From assembly GCF_011047135.1 (NCBI RefSeq), contig NZ_CP049255.1, forward strand, positions 1,798,001-1,862,000: 64,000 nucleotides of DNA, in the 5' to 3' direction. Position numbers and translations under genes: made by a program. This DNA comes from Microbacterium endophyticum. GTDB lineage: Bacteria > Actinomycetota > Actinomycetes > Actinomycetales > Microbacteriaceae. This document shows positions 15,524 through 24,085 of this stretch, piece after piece; position 1 is the first letter of the stretch; every line of letters begins with the position of its first letter. The notes beneath the pieces are model-generated. The model worked only from the letters and a program-made list of their open reading frames with translations, made no database searches and had not been told where the DNA came from.

Positions 15524-16387
15524 CTACCTCTCGATGGTGTCGAGGTGAAGCATCCGCGCGAGGTTCTTGTCGAGCTCGTCGTCACGGAAAATCTTCTTCC
15601 AATCATCTTTGATGATGCTCTCGCGACCGTAGTCCATCGCGATGAGGCACGCGTCACTGAAGGGGTTGTCGCCGCGGAGTCCGTTGGCGAGAGCGACCTG
15701 GGTGTGACCGTAGAGGATGCTGCGCGCCGCCGCCTCCGGCACTCCCATGGTGTTGATCGCCTCATCGAGCGCTTCGTTCAGAAGCGACCCGATCATGCAG
15801 GCGACGGTCTCAACGAGGGTCGGCTCGAGTTGGGCGAGCTGCTTGATCGTCACCCAGTGCACGTCGATGATCGGCGCGTAGATGGCGCGGACGGTTGCCT
15901 CAACGATGGCCTGCTTCGCGGCGTCATCGCTCTCGATCGCAGCGATAGCGTCTTGCGGGGCGGCGATGCCACCGAAGGTGTCGGCCCATTCTTCGGGCGT
16001 CTGGCGCTGCAGAAAGATCGACGGGTGGCACGGGTGCGCAACGGCCTGAATGATGCCTTCGCGCGTTGTGAGAAGACCCGCGTAGGCGGCAGCCGGGTCA
16101 AGGGTCAGTACGATCGCACCCTCTTTCATGAGAGGAACGATCTCAGCAGTCACGGGCGAGAGAGCGAGGTCGGGGACGGCGAAAACCACGATGTCGGCGT
16201 CGGCGACGGCTGTGGGGGCGTCGGTCAGTGAGCGGCCGGCATCCGTTGTGCGCTGCTGGCCGGCGGGGGAGTTTTCAACGTAGAAGACGGTGTGGTCGGT
16301 GCGTGCGAGGTTGTTCGACACTCGCATTCCCATTTTTCCGCCGGCGCCGAGAACGGCGATCGTGTAGGTGTCTGTCGTGGTGGTCAT
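15524..16387 (-). CDS. apnO: D-apionate oxidoisomerase
   Basis: The 287-residue protein has an N-terminal Rossmann domain (TIAVLGAGGKMGMRV) and a helical C-terminal domain of the phosphogluconate-dehydrogenase type (about residues 140-287). This matches the ApnO family, which oxidises and rearranges D-apionate to 3-oxo-isoapionate with NAD. The motif AHPCHPSIFL near residue 120 is characteristic. The start at 16387 has a good ribosome site (AGGAG) and overlaps the stop of the decarboxylase gene (ATGA). A longer frame to 16426 has no such support. The partner OiaC-like gene directly upstream in the same operon strengthens the assignment. Confidence 0.72.
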   Translation of the reverse strand: MTTTTDTYTIAVLGAGGKMGMRVSNNLARTDHTVFYVENSPAGQQRTTDAGRSLTDAPTAVADADIVVFAVPDLALSPVTAEIVPLMKEGAIVLTLDPAAAYAGLLTTREGIIQAVAHPCHPSIFLQRQTPEEWADTFGGIAAPQDAIAAIESDDAAKQAIVEATVRAIYAPIIDVHWVTIKQLAQLEPTLVETVACMIGSLLNEALDEAINTMGVPEAAARSILYGHTQVALANGLRGDNPFSDACLIAMDYGRESIIKDDWKKIFRDDELDKNLARMLHLDTIER

Positions 16388-17178
16388 GTCGTGCTCCTCA
16401 AATAGTCGACTGTGGTGCGGGTCCATTCCCGCTCCGTGTGAACTGTGGTTTCGGCGTCGCCCTGCCAGGGCAGCCAGTGCTCGACGATTTCGTTGATGGC
16501 GCGCTCGCGCGGTCGAACCTTCTCGAGCAGGTGCGGGTAGTCGTGGAGTCCCGCGCCCATCAGCGCTCCGGAGTAGGTGAATCCCACCCAGCCCTCTTGC
16601 CGCGCGAAGGCGAAGTCTTTGGCGTGCACGTTTTTCACGAGCGCTGCCGTCTGCTCGACGCAGTCGCGGGGGCGTTCGAGACGCGCGACGACGTTGCCCG
16701 GGTCAAGGCAAATTCCGACATTCTCGCTGGCGATGCCCTCGACCAACCCGACGAGGTCTCGAGTCGCAATCTGCTCGTAAGTCTCGAGGGCAAGAGTGAC
16801 TCCGGACGCCTCGTACTCAGCGACGACCGACTGCACCTGTGCTTCGGCCTCAGCGAGGGTCGGGCGAGATGTCGGGCTATAGAGCATGCTCCGCACAAGC
16901 TGTGCGTCGAACACTTCGGCAAGCTCTAGATAGCGTCGAAGGTGCTGCGGCTCGACACCCTTTGTTCCGAGCTCGATAGTGAGTCCGAGGTAGCGCGCGG
17001 CAGCTGCAGCATCCGAAAGCTCGGCGTCGCTCATGCTGTCGAGCGGTGCGTAGTCGCAGATCTGAAACAGGTCGACGCCGAGCTCGCGCGTTGCGGTGAA
17101 TGCACCGGCGAGCGAGAGCGGAGTTGCCGCCCGCTCAGAGTGCTGCCAGAAGAAGGCGTAAGTGCCGAGGCCGATCAT
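16384..17178 (-). CDS. oiaC: TIM-barrel protein, likely 3-oxo-isoapionate decarboxylase
   Basis: The 264-residue protein is an AP-endonuclease-2/xylose-isomerase-like TIM barrel. Possible metal ligands are seen in LALETYE (Glu), ICLDPGN (Asp) and NVHAKDF (His). In the branch of the apionate pathway that leads to L-erythrulose, an enzyme of this fold, OiaC, decarboxylates 3-oxo-isoapionate. Its position between apnO and the erythrulose-phosphate genes fits that role exactly. The start at 17178 overlaps the lerI stop (ATGA). The open frame upstream of it is the shadow of lerI. A plain sugar isomerase or epimerase is the alternative reading. Confidence 0.65.
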   Translation of the reverse strand: MIGLGTYAFFWQHSERAATPLSLAGAFTATRELGVDLFQICDYAPLDSMSDAELSDAAAAARYLGLTIELGTKGVEPQHLRRYLELAEVFDAQLVRSMLYSPTSRPTLAEAEAQVQSVVAEYEASGVTLALETYEQIATRDLVGLVEGIASENVGICLDPGNVVARLERPRDCVEQTAALVKNVHAKDFAFARQEGWVGFTYSGALMGAGLHDYPHLLEKVRPRERAINEIVEHWLPWQGDAETTVHTEREWTRTTVDYLRSTT

Positions 17179-17945
17179 GGCCTGCTCCGCGCGGCAGCGA
17201 GTGACGCTGCTTCGTCGAGTACCGCGACGAAGGCATCGGGGTTGTGAGCGAATCGCCCGAGAAAGAGACCGTCGGCGGCGCCATCGAGCGCCGTCAAGAG
17301 ACCGGGCCCCGCTGAACCGCCATAGATCACGGCGCTGCCGTCGCGGCCATCGAGCGCATCTAGCGCGGCGCGAAGTGCCGTCGTGACGGCGCCAATGTGG
17401 TGCGCCGGTGCCGGTTCTGGCGCACCGATTGCCCACACCGGCTCGTACGCCACGATGAGTGGGCCCGCAGCGGCCCCGGCGATCGCGGAATGGAGTTGCG
17501 CCACGGTTGTGGCCGCGGCATCCGCTGGGGACAGGTGCTCGGTCTCGCCGAGGCACAGTACGGGGGTGATTCCCTCAGAAAGTGCAGCCTTGGTTTTCGC
17601 AGCCACGACGGCGTCGGTTTCGGCGAAAAGACGTCGGCGCTCAGCGTGACCGATCTCGGCAACCTCGACGCCGGATTCGACGAGCTCTGTGGCAGAAACC
17701 TCGCCGGTGAATGCTCCCGGCGGATACTCCGATACATCCTGAGCACCGATCTTGATCGCGGTGTCGGTAAAGGTTCGAACGGCGTCGTCGATTTGTAAGT
17801 AGGTGGGAATGACGAAAACCTCAACGCTTCCCGTGCGCACAGCCTCGTGCAAGCGAATCCGCGCCGCTACCTGCTCGAACCAGGCCAGGGCTTCGGCCCG
17901 CCCGAAGTAGGTTTTGAGGCTGACTCCAACGGTCACTTGACCCAT
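17175..17945 (-). CDS. lerI: L-erythrulose-1-phosphate isomerase (TIM homologue)
   Basis: The 256-residue protein is a triose-phosphate-isomerase homologue that keeps the catalytic Lys11, His100 (EIGHAERR) and Glu168 (AYEPVWAIG). The N-terminal signature is SLKTY rather than the GNWKMN of housekeeping TpiA, which argues for a paralogue with a different substrate. LerI enzymes of this type interconvert L-erythrulose 1-phosphate and D-erythrulose 4-phosphate. The gene sits between derI and oiaC with 1-4 nt overlaps. The start at 17945 was chosen over an upstream frame that overlaps derI. The ordinary glycolytic enzyme is unlikely because of the operon and the divergent signature. Confidence 0.78.
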   Translation of the reverse strand: MGQVTVGVSLKTYFGRAEALAWFEQVAARIRLHEAVRTGSVEVFVIPTYLQIDDAVRTFTDTAIKIGAQDVSEYPPGAFTGEVSATELVESGVEVAEIGHAERRRLFAETDAVVAAKTKAALSEGITPVLCLGETEHLSPADAAATTVAQLHSAIAGAAAGPLIVAYEPVWAIGAPEPAPAHHIGAVTTALRAALDALDGRDGSAVIYGGSAGPGLLTALDGAADGLFLGRFAHNPDAFVAVLDEAASLAAARSRP

Positions 17946-18421
17946 CAGCACGACCCGGTGGTCTCGTATTCGCCGATGACGGCGACCTTTTCGGCGCTCG
18001 CCGACGCCGGGTCGAAGCGGTAGGTCAGCCATTCGCGCACGAGCCGCCGAGCGAGCTCGATGCCCACAACGCGCTGGCCCATCGTGAGTACTTGAGCGTC
18101 GTTCGAGAGCACGCCGCGCTCCACCGAGAACGAATCATGCGCCGTGACAGCGCGGATGCCGGAAACCTTGTTCGCCGCGATCGCGACACCGAGTCCCGTG
18201 CCACAGATAAGAAGCGCCCGGTCTGCGGTGCCAGCGGCGACCTGCTCGGCCGCAGCGATTGCGACCTTGGGGTACGACGTGTGCCCATCGGCGTTGACAC
18301 CGACATCGACGACGGAGGCAACTCCGGCGCTCGCCAGGAGGTCGCTTTTGAGGATCTCCTTGTACTCAAAGCCGGCGTCATCGCAGCCGATGACAATGCG
18401 GAGGGGGGTGGCGTCTGTCAT
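17945..18421 (-). CDS. derI: D-erythrulose-4-phosphate isomerase (RpiB homologue)
   Basis: The 158-residue protein belongs to the RpiB/LacAB family, with the catalytic Cys73 in the [13 protein letters not shown] loop. The N-terminal motif is [10 protein letters not shown], where housekeeping RpiB has a DHAG element, so it is a specialised paralogue. DerI enzymes convert D-erythrulose 4-phosphate to D-erythrose 4-phosphate, which enters the pentose phosphate pathway. The gene lies between lerK and lerI with short overlaps at both ends. The pair LerI plus DerI is known from erythritol and threitol catabolism, which is the other pathway to consider. Confidence 0.78.
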   Translation of the reverse strand: MTDATPLRIVIGCDDAGFEYKEILKSDLLASAGVASVVDVGVNADGHTSYPKVAIAAAEQVAAGTADRALLICGTGLGVAIAANKVSGIRAVTAHDSFSVERGVLSNDAQVLTMGQRVVGIELARRLVREWLTYRFDPASASAEKVAVIGEYETTGSC

Positions 18422-20175
18422 GAGTGAGTCCTTTCGAGGGCGCTGTCGGCGGGTACTGCTGCTGACAGGACTGTTGAGATCGCGTTGACGATGAGCGCGA
18501 GCGAGTGTGCTCCCGGGTCGGGGGTGCCGACGCTGTTTTTTCCGTGGGCGCGGGCGCGACCCATGCGTGGCATCAGATCAGCGGTGGCGGTCGCTTTCGC
18601 TGTCGCAACAGCGGCAGCTTCGCTCCAGGCAGCGATGAGAGCTGCTCCGTCATCGACTTGGCGCGAGAGCGTTTCGGCAAACGGCACAAGCACATCGACC
18701 ATCGTCTTGTCGCCGAGTTCGGCTTTGCCGTAGGCCATGACGCTCTCGGCGGCCGCTGAAACGCCCGCGGCGACAGCTTCGCGTGAGGGGCGACCTTCGT
18801 CGCCGAGACGAACGGCGACCTGGGCGAGGATGAGGCCCCAGAGCGCGCCCGATGTGCCGCCGGCCCGGTCAGCCCAGGCATCCGCGGCGCGAGCGAGTAC
18901 TGTTTCGGCCCCCGCGCCCGCCGAAAAAGCGGTAGCTCCGGCAGTGGCTGCCGCATGCGACCCGCGCTGCATACCGATCCCGTGATCGCCGTCACCCGCG
19001 ATCGAGTCGAGTCGGCCGAGTTCTTCGACATTGAGGTCGACAGTTTCGGCGATCGTCGTCAGCACGGCCTGCACGGTTGCTGCGACCTCGCGGGATGCGG
19101 CGTCAGTGGGCGCCACGTCAGCGAGCGCTGTTGTGCTGCTGGTGGTGGCATCCGCTCGTTCTGCGGGTGCGACCGAACCGCGGCGGTAGGCGGGAGTATC
19201 GACCGGGGTATCCCAGAGCGACTCGAGTTCGTCGTTGAGCCAAAAGAGAGTGAGCGAGGTGCCGGCCATGTCGAAGCTCGTGCAGTACTCGCCGACATGT
19301 GGGTCGACGATGTCGACTCCCGCTTCGGTGAGCAGCTGTGCGATACGCCGGTAGACGATGAACATCTCCTCGTACTTGAGCGAGCCGAGGCCGTTGAGGA
19401 TCGGCACGACACGGGCACCGGGGAGTTCGATGCCGGCTGGCACTTCTTCGAGAAGCCGTGCGACCAGGAGTTCGGCGAGCTCGTCGGCGGTGGGAATGTC
19501 GGTTTCGTCGATGCCGGGTTCGCCATGAATGCCGAGGCCCACTGCCATCCGTCCCTCCGGGACGCTGAAGAGCGCGTGGTCGGCGCCAGGTAGCGTGCAC
19601 CCGGAGAAGGCGACGCCGAATGAACGAGTGCGACCGTTGGCAAGCGTTGCGACCCGAGTCACCTCGGTCAGGTCAGACCCCGCCTCGGCCGCTGCCGCCG
19701 CGATGCGAAAAACCGTGAGGTCTCCCGTGATGCCGCGACGTTTGTGCCGCTCTTCGCGCCCGGCGCTGAAAATGTCGTCGGTGACGGCGAGGCTTTCGCA
19801 ACGGATGCCGTCGGCTTGCAGCCGCTCTTGTGCGGCATCGAAATTGAGCACATCTCCGGCGTAATTGCCGTAGCTCAAGAACACTCCGCCGCCGTTGTCT
19901 GCGGCTTTAGCGACCGAGTACACCTGCTGCGTGCTGGGGGAGGCGAAGAGGTTTCCCATTGCTGCGCCGTGTGCGAGGCCCTGTCCGACCAAACCGCCGA
20001 ACGCGGGGTAGTGGCCCGAGCCGCCGCCGACAACGACAGCAACCTGGCCCGCTGGCGAGACGGTGCTTCGCACGACTCCACCCGTGACGCGCCGAACGTA
20101 GCGCTCGTTGGCGGCGACGAAGCCCTCGATCATCTCGTCGGCAAAGTCGGCGGGATCGTTCCATAGTCGCGTCAT
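18418..20175 (-). CDS. lerK: L-erythrulose 1-kinase (fused DhaK-DhaL kinase)
   Basis: The 585-residue protein joins a DhaK domain (residues 1-330) to a DhaL domain (about 370-580), as in ATP-dependent dihydroxyacetone kinases. His217 in GLGIHGEPG is the residue that binds the keto sugar covalently, and [11 protein letters not shown] is the metal/ATP loop of DhaL. With LerI- and DerI-type genes directly downstream, L-erythrulose is the more likely substrate than dihydroxyacetone. The start at 20175 has a strong ribosome site (CGAGGAG). The frame continues to 20214 without one. It is the first gene of the operon and is read from a promoter that carries two operators (20220-20261). Confidence 0.8.
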   Translation of the reverse strand: MTRLWNDPADFADEMIEGFVAANERYVRRVTGGVVRSTVSPAGQVAVVVGGGSGHYPAFGGLVGQGLAHGAAMGNLFASPSTQQVYSVAKAADNGGGVFLSYGNYAGDVLNFDAAQERLQADGIRCESLAVTDDIFSAGREERHKRRGITGDLTVFRIAAAAAEAGSDLTEVTRVATLANGRTRSFGVAFSGCTLPGADHALFSVPEGRMAVGLGIHGEPGIDETDIPTADELAELLVARLLEEVPAGIELPGARVVPILNGLGSLKYEEMFIVYRRIAQLLTEAGVDIVDPHVGEYCTSFDMAGTSLTLFWLNDELESLWDTPVDTPAYRRGSVAPAERADATTSSTTALADVAPTDAASREVAATVQAVLTTIAETVDLNVEELGRLDSIAGDGDHGIGMQRGSHAAATAGATAFSAGAGAETVLARAADAWADRAGGTSGALWGLILAQVAVRLGDEGRPSREAVAAGVSAAAESVMAYGKAELGDKTMVDVLVPFAETLSRQVDDGAALIAAWSEAAAVATAKATATADLMPRMGRARAHGKNSVGTPDPGAHSLALIVNAISTVLSAAVPADSALERTHS

Positions 20176-20219
20176 CGCGGCTCCTCGGGGCGGTGAGTCG
20201 GTGTGTGGGTGCATTCAGT

Positions 20220-20261
20220 TTGCCAAACCGGTTGACCAATTGCAAGCATCCGGTTGACCAA
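20220..20261. promoter_or_regulatory. Two FCD/GntR-type operators between lerK and its regulator
   Basis: Two copies of CCGGTTGACCAA end at 20239 and 20261. Each forms the conserved half of a palindrome of the type TTGGTCAACCGGTTGACCAA. The first copy is also partly matched on its other side (TTGCCAAACC). They lie in the short gap between the divergent lerK and regulator genes. The same element is found upstream of the nucleoside hydrolase gene at 25009. Confidence 0.7.
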
Positions 20262-20290
20262 TATCGCAAGGGTGTTCTATCGCGGCCAGG

Positions 20291-20296
20291 TAAGTT
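20291..20296 (+). promoter_or_regulatory. Leaderless -10 element (TAAGTT) of the regulator gene
   Basis: TAAGTT is followed by 6 nt and the ATG at 20303, with no ribosome binding site. The spacing fits a leaderless transcript. Confidence 0.45.
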
Positions 20297-20302
20297 GTTC
20301 GC

Positions 20303-21043
20303 ATGCCTGCGTACTCCGACGAGCGTTCTAATGAGATCGCCGCATCACTGGGTTCCCTGCCCGCTGGTACGCCGGTGTCGGAGGTTGCGCGCCGACTGCT
20401 CGATCTCTTCACGAGTGGTTCGATCGAGCCGGGCACTCGGCTTCCGCCCGAGCGTCAGCTCGCGTTGACCCTCGGCGTCGGTCGCTCAGCGGTGCGCGAG
20501 GCGCTCGCGGCCCTCGAGATCATCGGCATCGTCGATGTGCGCCCGGGTTCGGGAACGTACCTGCGCGGCGCGGCGAGCGAGCTGTTGCCGCAAACGCTCC
20601 GCTGGGGGCTGCTGATAGGTGAGCGCAACACCGCAGAGCTGCTCGAGATGCGCTCAGGGCTCGAGATCTACGTCGCGCGCCTCGCGGCCGGCCGAGCGGA
20701 GGCATCCGCGCTCGAGTCTCTGGCTTCGCACGTGGAACGGATGCGCGAGTCGGTTGCTGACCTGCGGGCCTTTGCGAAAGCAGACTTGGAGTTTCACAAC
20801 GCTCTTGCCGCCGCAGCCGACAATGCTGTGCTGATCGACATGCTGCACGTCGTGCGCTCGCTGCTGCAGGTGTATGCCGATCGCGCCGTGCACGACGCTT
20901 CGGAGGTCGCGAGCGCAATCGATGAGCATGACGCGATCTATCGGGCCGTCGCCGACGGAGATGAGGATGCCGCCGCCTCTGCCATGGCGGTACACATGGC
21001 TACAGCATCCGCTCGCCTCGCCGCCGCATCGCGCACTTCGTAA
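20303..21043 (+). CDS. GntR-family (FCD domain) transcriptional regulator
   Basis: The 246-residue protein has an N-terminal winged helix (about residues 25-90, with TRLPPERQLALTLGVGRSAV, then REALAAL) and a C-terminal FCD domain (about 100-235). FCD domains bind small carboxylic acids, often through a metal. It is divergent from the apionate/erythrulose operon, and two operator-like repeats lie between them, so it most likely represses that operon. A third copy of the site suggests that it also controls the nucleosidase pair at 25075. Apionate or 3-oxo-isoapionate, both acids, would be natural effectors, which is inference. Confidence 0.85.
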   Translation: MPAYSDERSNEIAASLGSLPAGTPVSEVARRLLDLFTSGSIEPGTRLPPERQLALTLGVGRSAVREALAALEIIGIVDVRPGSGTYLRGAASELLPQTLRWGLLIGERNTAELLEMRSGLEIYVARLAAGRAEASALESLASHVERMRESVADLRAFAKADLEFHNALAAAADNAVLIDMLHVVRSLLQVYADRAVHDASEVASAIDEHDAIYRAVADGDEDAAASAMAVHMATASARLAAASRTS

Positions 21044-21060
21044 CGACTGCCTCTGACCGC

Positions 21061-21118
21061 CGACTCGCCCGTTTCTGCGGGTGTTGGTGTGAGGGCACCC
21101 ACAAGAACAGGCAAGTCG
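21061..21118. repeat. Degenerate palindrome, ACTTGCCCG family, copy 2
   Basis: The two 24-bp arms (starting CGACTCGCCCGTTTCTG and ending GGCAAGTCG) pair with six mismatches around a short loop. The right arm matches the arm of the palindrome at 12895 with about three changes. It follows the stop of the GntR gene by 17 nt and may be a terminator. It is clearly a decayed relative of the perfect copy at 12895. Confidence 0.65.
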
Positions 21119-21145
21119 CGACGCGTGGAAAGTCGGGATCACGGT

Positions 21146-21176
21146 GGGACCATGGTCCCTATCGTGGTCAGACCAC
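21146..21176. promoter_or_regulatory. Two adjacent palindromes upstream of adhE
   Basis: GGGACCATGGTCCC (21146-21159) is a perfect 14-bp palindrome, and GTGGTCAGACCAC (21164-21176) is a perfect 13-bp one. The second matches the TGGTC-N-GACCA form typical of FadR-type GntR operators. They lie 64 nt before the adhE start and are probably its regulatory sites. The regulator is not known. Confidence 0.55.
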
Positions 21177-21239
21177 ATTGGGCACGATGGTCATGGGAAC
21201 AGGAGCGGACACCCAGTCCGCACCGGGTAGGAGGCTCTC

Positions 21240-23939
21240 ATGTCCGGCAGCATCGATGCACTCGTCGCACGCGCACAGATTGCGCTTGATGAATACGCGT
21301 CCTTCACTCAAGAGCAGATCGACTTCATCGTGCGGAAAGCATCGGTCGCAGCTCTCAGCCACCACGGCGAGCTCGCGGAGCTTGCGGTAGCCGAGACGGG
21401 CAGAGGTCTTTTCGAAGACAAAGCAGTGAAGAACATCTTCGCGTGCGAACACGTCACGCACTCGATCATCAAGCAGCGCACCGTCGGTGTGATCTCGACA
21501 GACGAGATCACCGGTATCACCGAGATCGCCGATCCAGTCGGCGTCGTGTGCGCGCTCACCCCGGTGACGAACCCCACCTCGACCACGATCTTCAAGGCAC
21601 TCATCGCGCTGAAGACACGGAACCCCATCGTCTTCGGGTTCCACCCGGCGGCACAGAAGTGCTCGGCTGCCGCCGCGAAGATCGTTCGTGACGCCGCGGT
21701 TGCTGCGGGTGCTCCGGTCAACTGTGTGCAGTGGATCGAAGAACCTTCTCTCGCAGCATCCAACGAGCTCATGAACAACCCCGGTGTCGCGCTCATTCTC
21801 GCAACGGGCGGCAACGCGATGGTTCGCGCTGCATACTCCTGTGGCAAGCCAGCTCTCGGCGTCGGCGCCGGCAACGTGCCCGCCTTCATCGAACGCACCG
21901 CCAAGGTCGGTCGCGCGGTCAACGACGTCGTGCTGTCGAAGTCGTTCGACAACGGCATGGTGTGCGCCTCTGAGCAGGCCGTCATCCTCGACGAACCGAT
22001 CGCCGAAGAGGCGATGGCAGAATTCGTTCGGTTGCACGCCTACGTCGTGAATGCCGAAGAGAAGCGCCAGCTCGAAGAGTTCATCTTCGGAGTGAAAGCC
22101 AACGCAAAGAACTGCGGCGACGCCAAGCTCAATGCGGCCGTCGTCGGTCAGACCCCGGTGTGGATCGCGCAGCAGGCGGGCTTCACGGTTCCAGAAGACA
22201 CGTCGCTTCTCATGGTCGACGTCGCCGAGGTCGGACCCCGCGAGCCACTGACTCGCGAAAAGCTTGCCCCCGTGCTCGCGATCCTGCGTGCCAAGAACGC
22301 CGAGGCGGGCATCACGCTTTCGGAGCAGATGGTCAACTTCGATGGCCTCGGCCACTCGGGCGCTATCCACAGCAACGATCAGGCCGTCATCGCCGAGTTC
22401 GCAAAGCGAGTTAAGGCGGTGCGCATCATCGAAAACGCACCATCGGCGCTCGGCGGAATCGGCGACATCTACAACGCGTTCATGCCGTCGTTGACTCTCG
22501 GTTGTGGTTCCTATGGTCACAACTCGGTGTCGAACAACATCTCCGCAGTCAACCTCGTAAACGTCAAGCGAATCGGACGCCGCAACAACAACCTGCAGTG
22601 GTTCAAGGTGCCGGCCAAGACCTATTTCGAGCTGAATGCGATTCGCTACCTGATCGACATGAAGGGCGTCGATCGCGTCACGATCGTCACCGACGCCACG
22701 ATGACGAAGCTCGGCTTCGTCGACAAGGTGATCGACGTTCTGAACCGCCGACCCAACCGCGTGCACCTGCAGATCATCGACCGGGTGCTGCCCGAGCCGA
22801 AGCTGTCGAGCGTCGTTGCGGGTGCCGCAGAAATGCGGGAGTTCAAGCCTGACACGATCATCGCTCTCGGTGGTGGGTCACCGATGGATGCCGCCAAAGT
22901 CATGTGGCTGCTCTACGAAAACCCCGAGGTGCAGTTCTCGGACATGCGCGAGAAGTTCTTCGATGTGCGTAAGCGCGCTTTCAAGTTCCCCGACCTCGGC
23001 AAGATGGCACAGCTCGTCTGCATTCCCACCACGTCGGGCACCGGTTCTGAGATGACACCGTTCGCGGTGATCACCGACGACGAAACGGGCAAGAAGTACC
23101 CGCTGGCCGACTACGCGCTGACCCCATCGGTTGCGATCATCGACCCGGCGCTCACGTCGGCCTTGCCCGCGAACGTCGTCGCCGACGCTGGTTTTGATGC
23201 TTTGACGCACGCCACTGAGGCGTACGTGTCGGTGTACGCCAACGATTACACCGACGGATTGGCTCTCCACGCGATCAAGCTCATCTTCGAGCACATCGAG
23301 CGCAGCGCCAAAGCGAAGTCCGGAAGCACGGATCCTGCCGACATGCTCGCTCGTGAAAAGATGCACAACGCGGCATCCATTGCAGGTATGGCATTCGGAA
23401 ACGCCTTCCTGGGAATCGTTCACGCGATGGCGCACGTCACCGGATCCAGGTTCCACCTGATCCACGGACGCACCAACGCCGTGTATCTGCCCCACGTGAT
23501 CCGCTACAACGGTCGCATCCCCACCAAGCTCACGAGCTGGCCCAAATACGAGCGCTATATCGCGCCCGAGCGGTTCCAAGAGATCGCACGACACCTCGGG
23601 TTGAAGGCATCCACTCCTGAAGAGGGCGTGGAGTCTTACGCCCGTGCCGTCGAAGCCCTTCGCGACGCGATCGGTATCGAAAGCTCGTTCCAGGCGCAGG
23701 GTGTCTCCGAGACCGAATTCATCGGTCAGCTGGATGCCCTGGCGATGGCAGCCTACGAAGACCAGTGTGCACCGGCAAACCCGCGGATGCCGATGCTCGC
23801 TGATATGAAGACGCTCATGGAAGCCTCCTACTACGGCACGTCGTTCGATGAGGTGCGGGCGCACCGTGTCGAGGTCGCAGCCGCTGGAGAAGCCCCCGTC
23901 GAGGTGGTCGCTGAAAAGCTCGCCACGAAGGGCGCCTAG
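21240..23939 (+). CDS. adhE: Bifunctional acetaldehyde/alcohol dehydrogenase
   Basis: The 899-residue protein fuses a CoA-dependent aldehyde dehydrogenase (residues about 1-440, catalytic Cys242 in NGMVCASEQA) to an iron-containing alcohol dehydrogenase (about 450-870). The second part shows GGGSPMDAAK and the iron-ligand histidines in HATEAYVS and FLGIVHAMAH with GSRFHLIHGRTN. It reduces acetyl-CoA to ethanol in two steps when electrons must be disposed of. It could also handle aldehydes from the neighbouring sugar pathways. A strong ribosome site (AGGAGG) precedes the ATG, and a clear terminator hairpin follows. The length is the full family length. Confidence 0.93.
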   Translation: MSGSIDALVARAQIALDEYASFTQEQIDFIVRKASVAALSHHGELAELAVAETGRGLFEDKAVKNIFACEHVTHSIIKQRTVGVISTDEITGITEIADPVGVVCALTPVTNPTSTTIFKALIALKTRNPIVFGFHPAAQKCSAAAAKIVRDAAVAAGAPVNCVQWIEEPSLAASNELMNNPGVALILATGGNAMVRAAYSCGKPALGVGAGNVPAFIERTAKVGRAVNDVVLSKSFDNGMVCASEQAVILDEPIAEEAMAEFVRLHAYVVNAEEKRQLEEFIFGVKANAKNCGDAKLNAAVVGQTPVWIAQQAGFTVPEDTSLLMVDVAEVGPREPLTREKLAPVLAILRAKNAEAGITLSEQMVNFDGLGHSGAIHSNDQAVIAEFAKRVKAVRIIENAPSALGGIGDIYNAFMPSLTLGCGSYGHNSVSNNISAVNLVNVKRIGRRNNNLQWFKVPAKTYFELNAIRYLIDMKGVDRVTIVTDATMTKLGFVDKVIDVLNRRPNRVHLQIIDRVLPEPKLSSVVAGAAEMREFKPDTIIALGGGSPMDAAKVMWLLYENPEVQFSDMREKFFDVRKRAFKFPDLGKMAQLVCIPTTSGTGSEMTPFAVITDDETGKKYPLADYALTPSVAIIDPALTSALPANVVADAGFDALTHATEAYVSVYANDYTDGLALHAIKLIFEHIERSAKAKSGSTDPADMLAREKMHNAASIAGMAFGNAFLGIVHAMAHVTGSRFHLIHGRTNAVYLPHVIRYNGRIPTKLTSWPKYERYIAPERFQEIARHLGLKASTPEEGVESYARAVEALRDAIGIESSFQAQGVSETEFIGQLDALAMAAYEDQCAPANPRMPMLADMKTLMEASYYGTSFDEVRAHRVEVAAAGEAPVEVVAEKLATKGA

Positions 23940-23951
23940 CGTCTCAGGTTC

Positions 23952-23989
23952 GATGCCCGGCGGATCCGAAGGGGGATCTGCCGGGCATC
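23952..23989 (+). terminator. Terminator hairpin after adhE
   Basis: GATGCCCGGCGGATCC and GGATCTGCCGGGCATC pair over 16 bp with one G-T pair around a 6-nt loop, followed by GTTGTGTG. It lies 12 nt after the adhE stop. Confidence 0.8.
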
Positions 23990-24085
23990 GTTGTGTGCGA
24001 GGGCGTTCGAGGAGGTGGGCTAAATTGTGGGGACGTGAGCCGTCCGGCTATCCGTGTCCCCACGACTGTCAACGGAGGCAGCACT

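Noticed and set aside
14483..16231. Long rightward frame of 582 codons opposite the SDR and ApnO genes
   Set aside because: It lacks recognisable motifs. Its opposite strand holds two genes with clear Rossmann motifs and overlapping operon starts, so it is a shadow of high-GC coding DNA.
17175..17945. Ordinary glycolytic triose-phosphate isomerase
   Set aside because: The catalytic residues are kept, but the N-terminal signature differs and the gene is locked into an erythrulose-phosphate operon, so a paralogue is favoured.
21168..22766. Leftward frame of 532 codons opposite adhE
   Set aside because: Low-complexity Arg-rich sequence with no motifs. The other strand carries a complete AdhE.
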